From a bacterium (GTDB lineage Bacteria > UBP15 > UBA6099 > DSWB01): a DNA stretch of 5,736 bases. Both the position numbers and the translations under genes were made by a program. Shown here piece by piece: positions 1 to 5,581 of the stretch. Below the pieces are notes generated by a model that did no database searches, had not been told where the DNA came from, and worked only from the letters and a program-made list of their open reading frames with translations. The stretch is from positions 1-5,736 of the forward strand of contig JAGUYV010000073.1 in NCBI GenBank assembly GCA_020061125.1, written 5' to 3'. Position 1 is the stretch's first letter. Each line of letters begins with the position of its first letter.

Positions 1-143
1 GGGATGCGCTTGGCGCGCTGCCCGGGGTGATTCTGTTCCACGCGACTCTGTACCTGCTCGGGTTCCGCGCTGCGGCCCTGTGCGCCGCGGGCCTGTACGC
101 CGCGGCCTGGCTCGTGTTCTCGCTGAAATTCAAAAGCGAATGA
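1..143 (+). CDS. C-terminal end of an unidentified membrane protein (5' end outside window)
   Basis: Reading codons from base 3 gives 46 uninterrupted residues before the TGA at 141-143. The stretch is strongly hydrophobic. One apparent membrane helix covers roughly residues 7-22 (LPGVILFHATLYLLGF). A second covers roughly 23-41 and is Ala/Leu-rich, ending in AWLVFSL. The chain closes with a short basic tail (KFKSE), which by the positive-inside rule would be cytoplasmic. This looks like the last helical hairpin of a polytopic inner-membrane protein. No family motif is present, so I assign no function. The other two forward frames lack this pattern. No terminator-like hairpin with a T-run follows the stop. 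The gene points the same way as purC but lies 383 bp upstream, so they are probably separate transcription units. Confidence 0.7.
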   Translation, partial: DALGALPGVILFHATLYLLGFRAAALCAAGLYAAAWLVFSLKFKSE

Positions 144-211
144 ACTGCGCGGCGCGGGCACGGGCGCTGGCGGGTGTGTGAGGTTCGCGCAACGCGGGCA
201 CATCCCCCTGA

Positions 212-229
212 CCCCCTTTGTTAAGGGGG
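212..229. repeat. C5/G5 inverted repeat, small hairpin element
   Basis: CCCCCTT at 212-218 pairs perfectly with AAGGGGG at 223-229 around the 4-nt loop TGTT. A further CCCCCTGA sits immediately upstream at 204-211. No T-run follows, so an intrinsic terminator for the upstream membrane gene is unlikely. From memory, C5-TT...AA-G5 elements of this form are dispersed through intergenic DNA of many bacterial genomes. Their function is unknown to me. Confidence 0.6.
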
Positions 230-323
230 ACCTTTGAGCAACCCCGGCGGTTCGCGCCCCAAAGCGCGGAATTTGATTGGTATCCGTGAACCCCGATTCG
301 AAACGCTTGCGGCGCGGGCGGGA

Positions 324-361
324 AAAGCGGATCACGAATTTCCACGAATGAAATACGAATG
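324..361. repeat. Dispersed repeat, copy 1 (ACGAAT at 10-11-bp spacing)
   Basis: ACGAAT occurs at 334-339, 344-349 and 355-360, spaced 10 and then 11 bp. Bases 324-353 match 5339-5368 at 28 of 30 positions. The mismatches are G329/A5344 and C343/T5358. The 10-mer TTTCCACGAA at 339-348 recurs at 1621-1630. The element is non-coding and lies upstream of the purC promoter. Confidence 0.8.
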
Positions 362-452
362 GGCGCGAAAATTTTTGCCTGTGCGTTGAACCGCTTGCGG
401 CGCTTGGGCGCGTGGATGTTGGGAGGCGCTCACCCCGGCCGCGCATTTCATC

Positions 453-486
453 TTGGCGATCTCCCGTGCGCGAAATATGATATAAT
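453..486 (+). promoter_or_regulatory. Sigma70-type promoter for purC
   Basis: TTGGCG (453-458) is separated by exactly 17 bp from TATGAT (476-481). A perfect TATAAT overlaps it at 481-486, but with a 22-bp spacer, so the first -10 is the better partner. Transcription would start near 488-494, giving an untranslated leader of about 35 nt before the purC ATG. No operator or PurR-like palindrome is evident. Confidence 0.65.
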
Positions 487-511
487 CCATGACTCTGGAA
501 GCGACCGCCAC

Positions 512-519
512 GGGAGGAG
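512..519 (+). promoter_or_regulatory. Shine-Dalgarno sequence fixing the purC start
   Basis: GGGAGGAG lies 7 nt before the ATG at 527. It selects this ATG over the in-frame upstream ATG at 359, which has no such site and lies upstream of the promoter. It also beats the ATG at 542, whose spacing is too long. Confidence 0.8.
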
Positions 520-526
520 CCGCCGC

Positions 527-1321
527 ATGGACTTCAGCAAAATGAACAAAATCATCGAGGGCAAGACCAAAATCATTTATGAAAACCCGGACGACAAAGA
601 CACGGTTTTCATGGTGTTCAAAGACGACATCACCGCGGGAGACGGGGTCAAGCACGACATCATCCAGGGCAAGGCCCTGGTGGACTGGCAGACCAACCGC
701 GACATCTACGAATACCTCAACCGCTGCGGCGTGCGCTCGCACTACATCAGCAGCCCCGAGGAAAAGGTGAGCGTCGTCAAAAAGCTCGAGCGCAAAATCA
801 ACCTCGAAGTGGTGAGCCGGCGCGTGGCCGCGGGCTCCATTCTGCACTGGGGCAAGGGCATCCAGGAGGGCGACCGCTACGACCCGGTCATCACCCAGTT
901 CCACTACAAGGACGACCCCCTGCACGACCCCATGCTCGACGACGATTATATCGAATACATGATCCGCGCCAAGAACTCCATCGAATACTCCGAGGCGCGG
1001 CGCATCAACGCCCTGGTGTTCGACTGCCTGGAGCGCGCCTTCGCCGCGTTCGGCGTGCAGCTCATAGACTTCAAGCTCGAATACGGCATGATCAAGGGCG
1101 AAGTGGTGCTCATAGACGAAATCACCGGCGGCTCGTTCCGCCTCTGGCCCTACAAAACGGACAAGCCCAATCTGAACCAGCCCAACATCCTGACCGAGCT
1201 TGACCCCGCGGGGCGGCTGGACAAGGATGTGTACCGCATGGGCGGAGAACTCGGGGAAGTCAAGGACAAGTTCGGCGCCATCGCCGCCATCACCGCGAAG
1301 TTCAAAGACCTGCCCGCGTGA
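527..1321 (+). CDS. purC: Phosphoribosylaminoimidazole-succinocarboxamide synthase (SAICAR synthetase)
   Basis: This cytoplasmic enzyme of de novo purine synthesis couples CAIR to aspartate with ATP hydrolysis, giving SAICAR. The 264-aa length is near the bacterial norm of about 240. The ATP-binding N-terminal lobe shows EGKTKIIY (11-18) and FKDDITAGDGVK (31-42). VVSRRVAAGS (95-104) keeps the Arg and Ser equivalent to E. coli R94 and S100. KDDPLHDPM (128-136), LIDFKLEYG (179-187) and IDEITGGSFRLW (196-207) follow in family order, with R205 matching E. coli R199. Three sites depart from the usual motifs: Asn replaces the customary Pro at 92, Tyr replaces Phe at 186, and TGG at 200-202 replaces the usual Ser-Pro-Asp. 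The core binding residues remain, so I expect an active enzyme. The start is set by GGGAGGAG 7 nt upstream. No other pur gene is adjacent; the gene has its own promoter and appears to be a single-gene unit followed by the tRNA. Confidence 0.95.
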   Translation: MDFSKMNKIIEGKTKIIYENPDDKDTVFMVFKDDITAGDGVKHDIIQGKALVDWQTNRDIYEYLNRCGVRSHYISSPEEKVSVVKKLERKINLEVVSRRVAAGSILHWGKGIQEGDRYDPVITQFHYKDDPLHDPMLDDDYIEYMIRAKNSIEYSEARRINALVFDCLERAFAAFGVQLIDFKLEYGMIKGEVVLIDEITGGSFRLWPYKTDKPNLNQPNILTELDPAGRLDKDVYRMGGELGEVKDKFGAIAAITAKFKDLPA

Positions 1322-1337
1322 GCGGGCCGCGAACGCC

Positions 1338-1366
1338 TTGAAATACGGGCGGGCGGCCGTTAGAAT
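1338..1366 (+). promoter_or_regulatory. Near-consensus sigma70 promoter for tRNA-Ser
   Basis: TTGAAA (1338-1343, five of six consensus bases) and TAGAAT (1361-1366, five of six) are separated by exactly 17 bp. This is the strongest promoter in the window, as expected for a stable RNA. Initiation near 1373 would leave a leader of about 50 nt for RNase P to remove. It begins only 16 bp after the purC stop. Confidence 0.75.
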
Positions 1367-1402
1367 ATGAAGCGGCAAATTGGACCTTTTACATGATTTA
1401 CC

Positions 1403-1419
1403 GCGCGGCGGCCCCGCGC
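1403..1419 (+). other. Small GC hairpin in the tRNA leader
   Basis: GCGCGG (1403-1408) pairs with CCGCGC (1414-1419) across a 5-nt loop, ending 4 nt before the mature tRNA 5' end. It could shape the RNase P substrate, or it may be a chance structure in GC-rich DNA. Confidence 0.35.
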
Positions 1420-1423
1420 ATCT

Positions 1424-1511
1424 GGAGAGATGACCGAGTGGCTGAAGGTGCACGCCTGGAGAGCGTGTGTCGGCTAACCGCCGACCCAGGGTTCGAATCC
1501 CTGTCTCTCCG
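1424..1511 (+). tRNA. tRNA-Ser (anticodon GGA)
   Basis: This is a complete class II tRNA of 88 nt. The acceptor arm GGAGAGA (1424-1430) pairs with TCTCTCC (1504-1510), with discriminator G at 1511. The anticodon stem CACGC/GCGTG (1451-1455 and 1463-1467) encloses CTGGAGA, placing the anticodon GGA at 1458-1460. It reads the serine codons UCC and UCU. The long variable arm typical of serine tRNAs forms a 6-bp stem (1469-1474 with 1480-1485). The T arm CAGGG/CCCTG (1487-1491, 1499-1503) carries the canonical TTCGAAT loop. The 3' CCA is not encoded (GTAGCA begins at 1511), so a CCA-adding enzyme must supply it. G at position 37, next to the anticodon, differs from the A found in the E. coli isoacceptor. 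The gene has its own promoter and terminator. Confidence 0.97.
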
Positions 1512-1533
1512 TAGCAAATTTATACTGAATGCC

Positions 1534-1580
1534 GGGCTTTTCGGAATAATCTGAAAAGCCCTTTTCTTTTTGTGTTTTTT
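1534..1580 (+). terminator. Rho-independent terminator of the tRNA-Ser unit
   Basis: GGGCTTTTC (1534-1542) pairs perfectly with GAAAAGCCC (1553-1561). The stem can extend inward by a G-T wobble, a G-C and an A-T pair to 12 bp with a 4-nt loop (1546-1549). A T-rich tract follows at once (1562-1580, 16 of 19 bases T). It isolates the tRNA transcript from the acylase gene. Confidence 0.93.
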
Positions 1581-1774
1581 CATTACTCAAGGCATTTCAC
1601 GGAACACCATCAACCGCGGTTTTCCACGAAAATTTTCCGGATCTGCGTTCCATCTGTGTCCCGTGTTATAAATTTTGTGAAAACGGGGCATGCGTGCAGG
1701 GATCTCCCGCAAATTCCGCGCTTGCGCGCAATCTTCAATAAAATATTTACCGGCGCGCGCACGGGGCGCGGTTC
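1581..1774. other. Non-coding gap before the acylase promoter
   Basis: I see no gene here. Open frames across it lack ribosome-binding sites and recognisable protein motifs. The sequence is less GC-rich than the flanking genes. It contains the degenerate repeat block at 1617-1662, then AT-rich and GC-rich patches without evident structure. Confidence 0.6.
1617..1662. repeat. Degenerate intergenic repeat with an 11-bp tandem unit
   Basis: ATCTGCGTTCC (1641-1651) is followed without a gap by ATCTGTGTCCC (1652-1662), a tandem pair matching at 9 of 11 positions. Just upstream, TTTCCACGAA (1621-1630) is shared exactly with the repeat before purC (339-348). The block therefore mixes two repeat types and is probably one of many decayed copies in the genome. 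No function is evident. Confidence 0.6.
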
Positions 1775-1803
1775 TTGCGCGGGTGCGCGGATGCTGATAG
1801 AAT
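1775..1803 (+). promoter_or_regulatory. Probable sigma70-type promoter for the acylase gene
   Basis: TTGCGC (1775-1780, three of six consensus bases) lies 17 bp upstream of TAGAAT (1798-1803, five of six). The same -10 hexamer and spacer serve the tRNA-Ser promoter in this window. Initiation near 1810 would give a leader of about 70 nt. The weak -35 suggests moderate basal expression or help from an activator, though no operator is visible. Confidence 0.5.
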
Positions 1804-1813
1804 CATGGGCGTT

Positions 1814-1837
1814 GCGCGGCCCGGCCCCCGGGCGCGC
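1814..1837 (+). promoter_or_regulatory. GC-rich hairpin in the acylase 5' leader
   Basis: GCGCG (1814-1818), a bulged G at 1819 and CCCGG (1820-1824) pair with CCGGG (1828-1832) and CGCGC (1833-1837) around a CCC loop. This gives ten G-C pairs. If transcription starts near 1810, the hairpin lies at the very 5' end of the message, about 42 nt before the start codon. There it could protect the mRNA end. No T-run follows, so it is not an intrinsic terminator. Confidence 0.4.
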
Positions 1838-1864
1838 GCCGCAGGATCTCGACGCTTTTGCCAA

Positions 1865-1870
1865 AAGGAG
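1865..1870 (+). promoter_or_regulatory. Shine-Dalgarno sequence fixing the GTG start
   Basis: AAGGAG lies 9 nt before the GTG at 1880. It supports that GTG over the in-frame TTG at 1775. That TTG falls inside the -35 element, has no ribosome-binding site, and would place a hydrophilic extension in front of the export signal. Confidence 0.8.
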
Positions 1871-1879
1871 AATTCAACC

Positions 1880-4582
1880 GTGAAACGCGCTGTGAGATGG
1901 GGTCTTTTCGCCGTGCTGGCCGTGGCGTTCGCGCTTACGGCCGTGGTGCTGGAGTTCATGAGCCAGGGCAAGCCGCAGGTTGACGGCCAGGCCCTGCTGC
2001 CGGGCCTCGAGGCGGAAACCACGGTGTACCGCGACGAGTACGGCGTGCCGCACATTATCGCGGACAACGAGCTGGACGCCTACCGCGCCCTGGGCTATCT
2101 GCACGCCCAGGAACGCCTGTTCCAGATGACAATCATGCGCCTCATGGTGCAGGGCCGCCTGTCCGAGGTTCTGGGCGACAAGCCTTTCAGCCAGGGCCGC
2201 ATGCCCGGCGCCACCACGGTGGAACTGGACCGCTTCATCCGCACCGTGGGCTTCCACCGCATGTCCCAGAACCTCGTGAAGCGCATGCACCCCGACCAGT
2301 TGATGCATGTCAACGCGTATGTCGAGGGCGTGAATGCGTTCGTGCGCAATGCGAACGAGCTGCCCCCGGACCTGGCGCTGCTGCAGAAAACTTCGGGCTA
2401 CAAGGTGGAGCCGTGGACCTCGGCCGATGTGCTGGCCATGGGCCGCTTCATCGGCTGGTTCTTGAGCGCCAACTGGGACTCGGAACTGCTGCGCCTGGAG
2501 GCCGTGAAGACACTGGGTCTGGAACGCGGCTGGGAACTGCTGCCCCGGCACAAGCACGATGGCCCCTACATCGTGCCCGATGAGGAAAACCCCTTCGCCG
2601 CCCTGACCGAGGCGCACAAGCCCATTCACGAAAACTACCTGCCGCCCGAGTTCAACCTGGACGATGTGCCCGAGGGCATGTTCGGCGCGCTCGTGGATCT
2701 GCACAAGGCGGCCGTGGCCTCGAATCTGCCCCTGACCTGGCCCTATGCGAGCAACAACTGGGCCGTGGCCCCGGAGCGCAGCGAGAGCGGCGCAGCCATT
2801 CTGGCCAACGATCCGCACCTGTCCCACCTGCTCCCCTCGATCTTCTATCAGGCGCACATCCAGACCAAAGCCGGTCTGTCCAGCAGCGGCGAGGGCCTGG
2901 ACGCCATCGGCGTCACCTTCCCCGGCATGCCGTTCATCGTGCTCGGGCACAACCGCTTCGTGGCCTGGGCCGCCACCACCACGCGCGCGGACACCCAGGA
3001 CCTGTTCATCGAACGCCAGAACCCGGACAACCCGGACCAGTACTGGGACCCGGTGACGAACGGCTGGCGCGAATACGGACGCCACGCCGAAACCCTGAAG
3101 ATCGCGGGCCGCGGCAAACATAAAACCGTGGAATTCACCGTGCGCACCACGCGCCACGGTCCCGTTATCAGCGATGCCGTGCCCGAGCTGCACGGCGCGC
3201 CTCCCATCGCCCTGTCCTGGGCCGGCATGCTCCCCGGCCTGCACATTGACATGCAGGGCCGCATGCAGTTCGTGGGCGGCCACATCTCGTTCCTGGGCCT
3301 GGCCCACGCGCGCAATGTTGACCAGCTTTTCGGCATCCTCGAATACATGGACACGCCCGTGCAGAACTGGGTCTTCGCGGACACGCAGGGCAACATAGGG
3401 TACTTCGCATCGGGCATCTACCCCATCCGCAACCCGGCCTGCGACGGCACCCTGCCCGCGCGCGGCGACATCACCACCTGCGACTGGATGAGCGTGTCCG
3501 ACCCCTTTGATTTCATCGGCTCGTACAACCCCCAGCAGGACCGCATCAGCCTCCTGCCCCAGCGCGTGCTGCCAAGGCTCAAGAACCCCAAACAGGGCTA
3601 TATCATTTCCGCCAACAACCAGGTCATCAACGAAGCCAAAACGCCCTATGTGGTGTCGTTCAATTACATGGGCTGGCGCGCGGGCCGCATCGAGGAGTTG
3701 CTGAAAAGCAAACCCGCGCTCTCCGCGGACGACAACCGCAGGTTCCAGATGGATGTCCTCATGCCCCAGGCCCGGCGGCAGGTCCCCGTGTTCTTGGCCG
3801 CTTGGGAAAAGCTCGGAAACAAGAACAACCCCGCCGCCAAGCGCGCCGCCAAATACCTCAAGGACTGGGACTTCCAGGCGGACACGGACAGCGTGGCCGC
3901 CACCATCTACCACGCCGCTTACCGCGAAGCCATCGCTCTCACCCTGCGCGACGACCTCACACCCGGCCTGTTCCGCCGCGTTCTCAATGAACCCCTGCTG
4001 CACAACGCCATCAACAACGCCATCGAGTCCGGGCAGTTCTCGTTCTTCGACAACGCCGCCACAAAGGACCTCGTGGAAACCCGTGACCACATCCTGGCCG
4101 CGGCCCTGGAAACCGCGGTGGCCGGACTCGAAAATCAACTCGGCCGGAACATGAAAAAATGGACCTGGGGCCGCGTGCACAAAGCCGGGTTCACGCATCC
4201 CATCGGGGCTGCGGGCTTCCCGCTCAACATCTTTTTCAAGGACTATCAACTGCCCGTGCCAGGATCTCTGGACACGGTGTTCTGCGAATACTCGGAATTC
4301 GAGGACGGGCTGTTCCCTGTGCGCTCCGGCCCGGCGTTCCGGCAGGTGGTGGACATGAGCGACATCGCCTCCGCGCGCATGGTCATAGACACAGGCCAGA
4401 GCGGGCACCCGCGCAGCCCGCGCCTGTTCGACCAGAACCCCCTGTGGCTCACCGGGGGAACCATACCCATGATCATGGATCTCAAGGCCGTGAAAAAGAC
4501 CGCGCGGCACAAACTCGTGTTCAAACCCGCGCCCCTGCCCGCCGCGGCCCCGGCGCCCATGCCGGACCCATACGGCGACTAA
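1880..4582 (+). CDS. Penicillin acylase family protein (peptidase S45, Ntn-hydrolase precursor)
   Basis: Family members hydrolyse amide bonds of acylated small molecules (beta-lactams, acyl-homoserine lactones, cyclic lipopeptides) outside the cytoplasm; the substrate here cannot be read from sequence. The GTG start gives 900 aa, with a basic N-terminus and hydrophobic segment (about 8-24). No clear Ala-X-Ala cleavage site follows, so it may be a membrane anchor. The alpha-chain signature is present: YRDEYGVPHI (50-59) and GYLHAQERLFQM (72-83). The predicted self-cleavage site is Ala290-Ser291, making Ser291 of SNNWAV the beta-chain nucleophile. GHN (356-358) and FVAW follow. SANN (577-580) supplies the probable oxyanion Asn579. 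WGRVHKAGFTHP (763-774) and GQSGHPRSP (839-847) complete the family pattern. The beta chain would be about 610 residues, longer than the 557 of E. coli penicillin G acylase. The tail is Ala/Pro-rich. A nucleotidyltransferase follows after 31 bp. Confidence 0.93.
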   Translation: MKRAVRWGLFAVLAVAFALTAVVLEFMSQGKPQVDGQALLPGLEAETTVYRDEYGVPHIIADNELDAYRALGYLHAQERLFQMTIMRLMVQGRLSEVLGDKPFSQGRMPGATTVELDRFIRTVGFHRMSQNLVKRMHPDQLMHVNAYVEGVNAFVRNANELPPDLALLQKTSGYKVEPWTSADVLAMGRFIGWFLSANWDSELLRLEAVKTLGLERGWELLPRHKHDGPYIVPDEENPFAALTEAHKPIHENYLPPEFNLDDVPEGMFGALVDLHKAAVASNLPLTWPYASNNWAVAPERSESGAAILANDPHLSHLLPSIFYQAHIQTKAGLSSSGEGLDAIGVTFPGMPFIVLGHNRFVAWAATTTRADTQDLFIERQNPDNPDQYWDPVTNGWREYGRHAETLKIAGRGKHKTVEFTVRTTRHGPVISDAVPELHGAPPIALSWAGMLPGLHIDMQGRMQFVGGHISFLGLAHARNVDQLFGILEYMDTPVQNWVFADTQGNIGYFASGIYPIRNPACDGTLPARGDITTCDWMSVSDPFDFIGSYNPQQDRISLLPQRVLPRLKNPKQGYIISANNQVINEAKTPYVVSFNYMGWRAGRIEELLKSKPALSADDNRRFQMDVLMPQARRQVPVFLAAWEKLGNKNNPAAKRAAKYLKDWDFQADTDSVAATIYHAAYREAIALTLRDDLTPGLFRRVLNEPLLHNAINNAIESGQFSFFDNAATKDLVETRDHILAAALETAVAGLENQLGRNMKKWTWGRVHKAGFTHPIGAAGFPLNIFFKDYQLPVPGSLDTVFCEYSEFEDGLFPVRSGPAFRQVVDMSDIASARMVIDTGQSGHPRSPRLFDQNPLWLTGGTIPMIMDLKAVKKTARHKLVFKPAPLPAAAPAPMPDPYGD

Positions 4583-4613
4583 TCGCGCGGCGCGGCACAG
4601 GAGGTTTTTTCGC

Positions 4614-5339
4614 ATGAAAGGCGTTATCCTCGCAGCGGGAAAAGGCACGCGGCTGCGGCCCCTCACACTCGAAACGCCCAAGCCCATGCTGTTGCTGAAC
4701 GGCAGGCCCATGCTTGACTATGTGCTCGACGGGTTCCGCGCCGCAGGCGTCACGGACATCGCCCTGGTCACGGGCTACCTGGCCGAAAAAATCGAGTCCC
4801 ACTATAAGGACGGCGCGGCCGCGGGCGTGCGCATCACCTACATCCGCCAGCACGAACAGCTTGGCACGGGCCACGCCGTGAACCTTGCGCGCGAGTTCAC
4901 CGCGGGCGAGCCGTTCATGCTGTGCTGGTCCGACATCATGTGCGGCGCGGCCGAATACCCCGATCTGCTGCGCTTCCACACCGCGGGAGAATACAGCGCC
5001 AGCATCACCCTCAACCGCGTGGACGACCCCTGGGAAGGCGCGGCCGTGTACATGGACGGCGACACGGTCACGGACATCATCGAAAAGCCGCCAAAGGGCC
5101 AGTCCGCAACCAATTACAACAACCGCGGCATCTTCGTGCTCGAACCTGTGATCTATGAGGAACTCGAACAGCTCAAAGCCGACAGCCGGGGCGAGTACAA
5201 TGTGCCCGACGCCATCCGCAACATGATCCGCCGCGGCCTGCGCGTGGGCGGCATGCCCCTGTCCGGCCCAAGCTCGGATGTGGGCACCATCGAGGCCCTG
5301 CGGGAATGGGAAGAATTATTATTGAAGCAGGAGCGTTGA
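4614..5339 (+). CDS. Sugar-phosphate nucleotidyltransferase (NTP_transferase family)
   Basis: The enzyme should transfer a nucleotidyl group from an NTP to a sugar 1-phosphate, making an NDP-sugar in the cytoplasm. The 241 residues form a single Rossmann-like GT-A domain with no C-terminal left-handed beta-helix. The nucleotide loop LAAGKGTRLRPLT (6-18) is followed by TPKPM with Lys23. EQLGTGHAVN (81-90) strongly resembles the uracil-binding region of GlmU. Asp107 in CWSDIM and Asp222 in SDVGTIEAL are the probable metal ligands. EKP (157-159) and YNNRGIF (168-174) lie in the sugar-binding part. The usual Gly-Asp at the first metal site is Ser-Asp here. The GlmU-like loop hints at UTP, while the overall length also fits RmlA- or mannose-1-phosphate-type enzymes, so no symbol is given. 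AGGAGG (4599-4604) sits 9 nt before the ATG. No promoter is visible in the 31-bp gap, implying cotranscription with the acylase gene. Confidence 0.88.
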   Translation: MKGVILAAGKGTRLRPLTLETPKPMLLLNGRPMLDYVLDGFRAAGVTDIALVTGYLAEKIESHYKDGAAAGVRITYIRQHEQLGTGHAVNLAREFTAGEPFMLCWSDIMCGAAEYPDLLRFHTAGEYSASITLNRVDDPWEGAAVYMDGDTVTDIIEKPPKGQSATNYNNRGIFVLEPVIYEELEQLKADSRGEYNVPDAIRNMIRRGLRVGGMPLSGPSSDVGTIEALREWEELLLKQER

Positions 5340-5368
5340 AAGCAGATCACGAATTTTCACGAATGAAA
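5339..5368. repeat. Dispersed repeat, copy 2, abutting a stop codon
   Basis: This 30-bp copy matches 324-353 at 28 positions. It begins on the last base of the nucleotidyltransferase TGA. ACGAAT occurs at 5349-5354 and 5359-5364, 10 bp apart, so the short-period structure is kept. The third ACGAAT unit seen in copy 1 is absent or decayed here (GAGAAT at 5369-5374). Confidence 0.8.
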
Positions 5369-5522
5369 GAGAATAAACACCAATTCATATTGGCTTGTTG
5401 CTAGCATTCCCATGAGTTCCATGGTTTTGAAGGGAAAACGAGGCCTCCTGGCCGCGCATTTCGTGCCCCCTGTGGTTATCTTTGTTTTTGATTTTTGTTG
5501 TGCGGCTTATGCGCCCCGCGAC

Positions 5523-5544
5523 GGCGGCGTTCGGCGACGCCGCC
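5523..5544. repeat. Perfect 8-bp GC inverted repeat
   Basis: GGCGGCGT (5523-5530) pairs with ACGCCGCC (5537-5544) around a 6-nt loop. Neither side is followed by a T-run. It might serve as a bidirectional transcription barrier between converging genes or be another dispersed palindrome. Confidence 0.6.
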
Positions 5545-5581
5545 CTACATGTGTTGAAACACACAGAAACAAAGAGCCTTT

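Larger units (their letters stand above)
144..452. other. Non-coding gap with dispersed repeats
   Basis: No convincing gene lies between the first stop codon and the purC promoter. The frame upstream of purC is open from 359, but that part has no ribosome-binding site and its translation resembles nothing in PurC. The gap holds a C5/G5 hairpin (212-229) and an ACGAAT-periodic repeat (324-361). It also contains a 12-bp direct repeat, CGCTTGCGGCGC, at 304-315 and 392-403. The rest is GC-rich sequence in which I see no further structure. Confidence 0.6.

Noticed and set aside
359-526. A 56-residue N-terminal extension of PurC from the upstream ATG
   Set aside because: The extension would span the promoter at 453-486, lacks a ribosome-binding site, and is not part of the PurC fold. 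The ATG at 527 has an excellent site.
332-1453. A 373-codon open frame on the minus strand across purC
   Set aside because: It is the reverse shadow of purC, crosses the purC promoter and the tRNA leader, and its translation has no recognisable domain.
1424-1511. tRNA gene as an integration site with a mobile element beside it
   Set aside because: No integrase gene and no repeated tRNA 3' end were found downstream; an intact terminator and an ordinary acylase gene follow.
1775-1879. An upstream TTG start for the acylase
   Set aside because: The TTG coincides with the -35 element and would put 35 mostly charged residues before the export signal. The GTG at 1880 has AAGGAG at proper spacing.
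1874-4711. A 945-codon open frame on the minus strand opposite the acylase gene
   Set aside because: It mirrors the GC-rich acylase gene, its translation is rich in Gly, His, Val and Ala without family motifs, and it has no plausible ribosome-binding site. The plus-strand gene carries unmistakable S45 motifs.
5523-5544. Intrinsic terminator for the nucleotidyltransferase gene
   Set aside because: The hairpin is strong, but no T-run follows it in either orientation, and it lies almost 190 bp beyond the stop codon.
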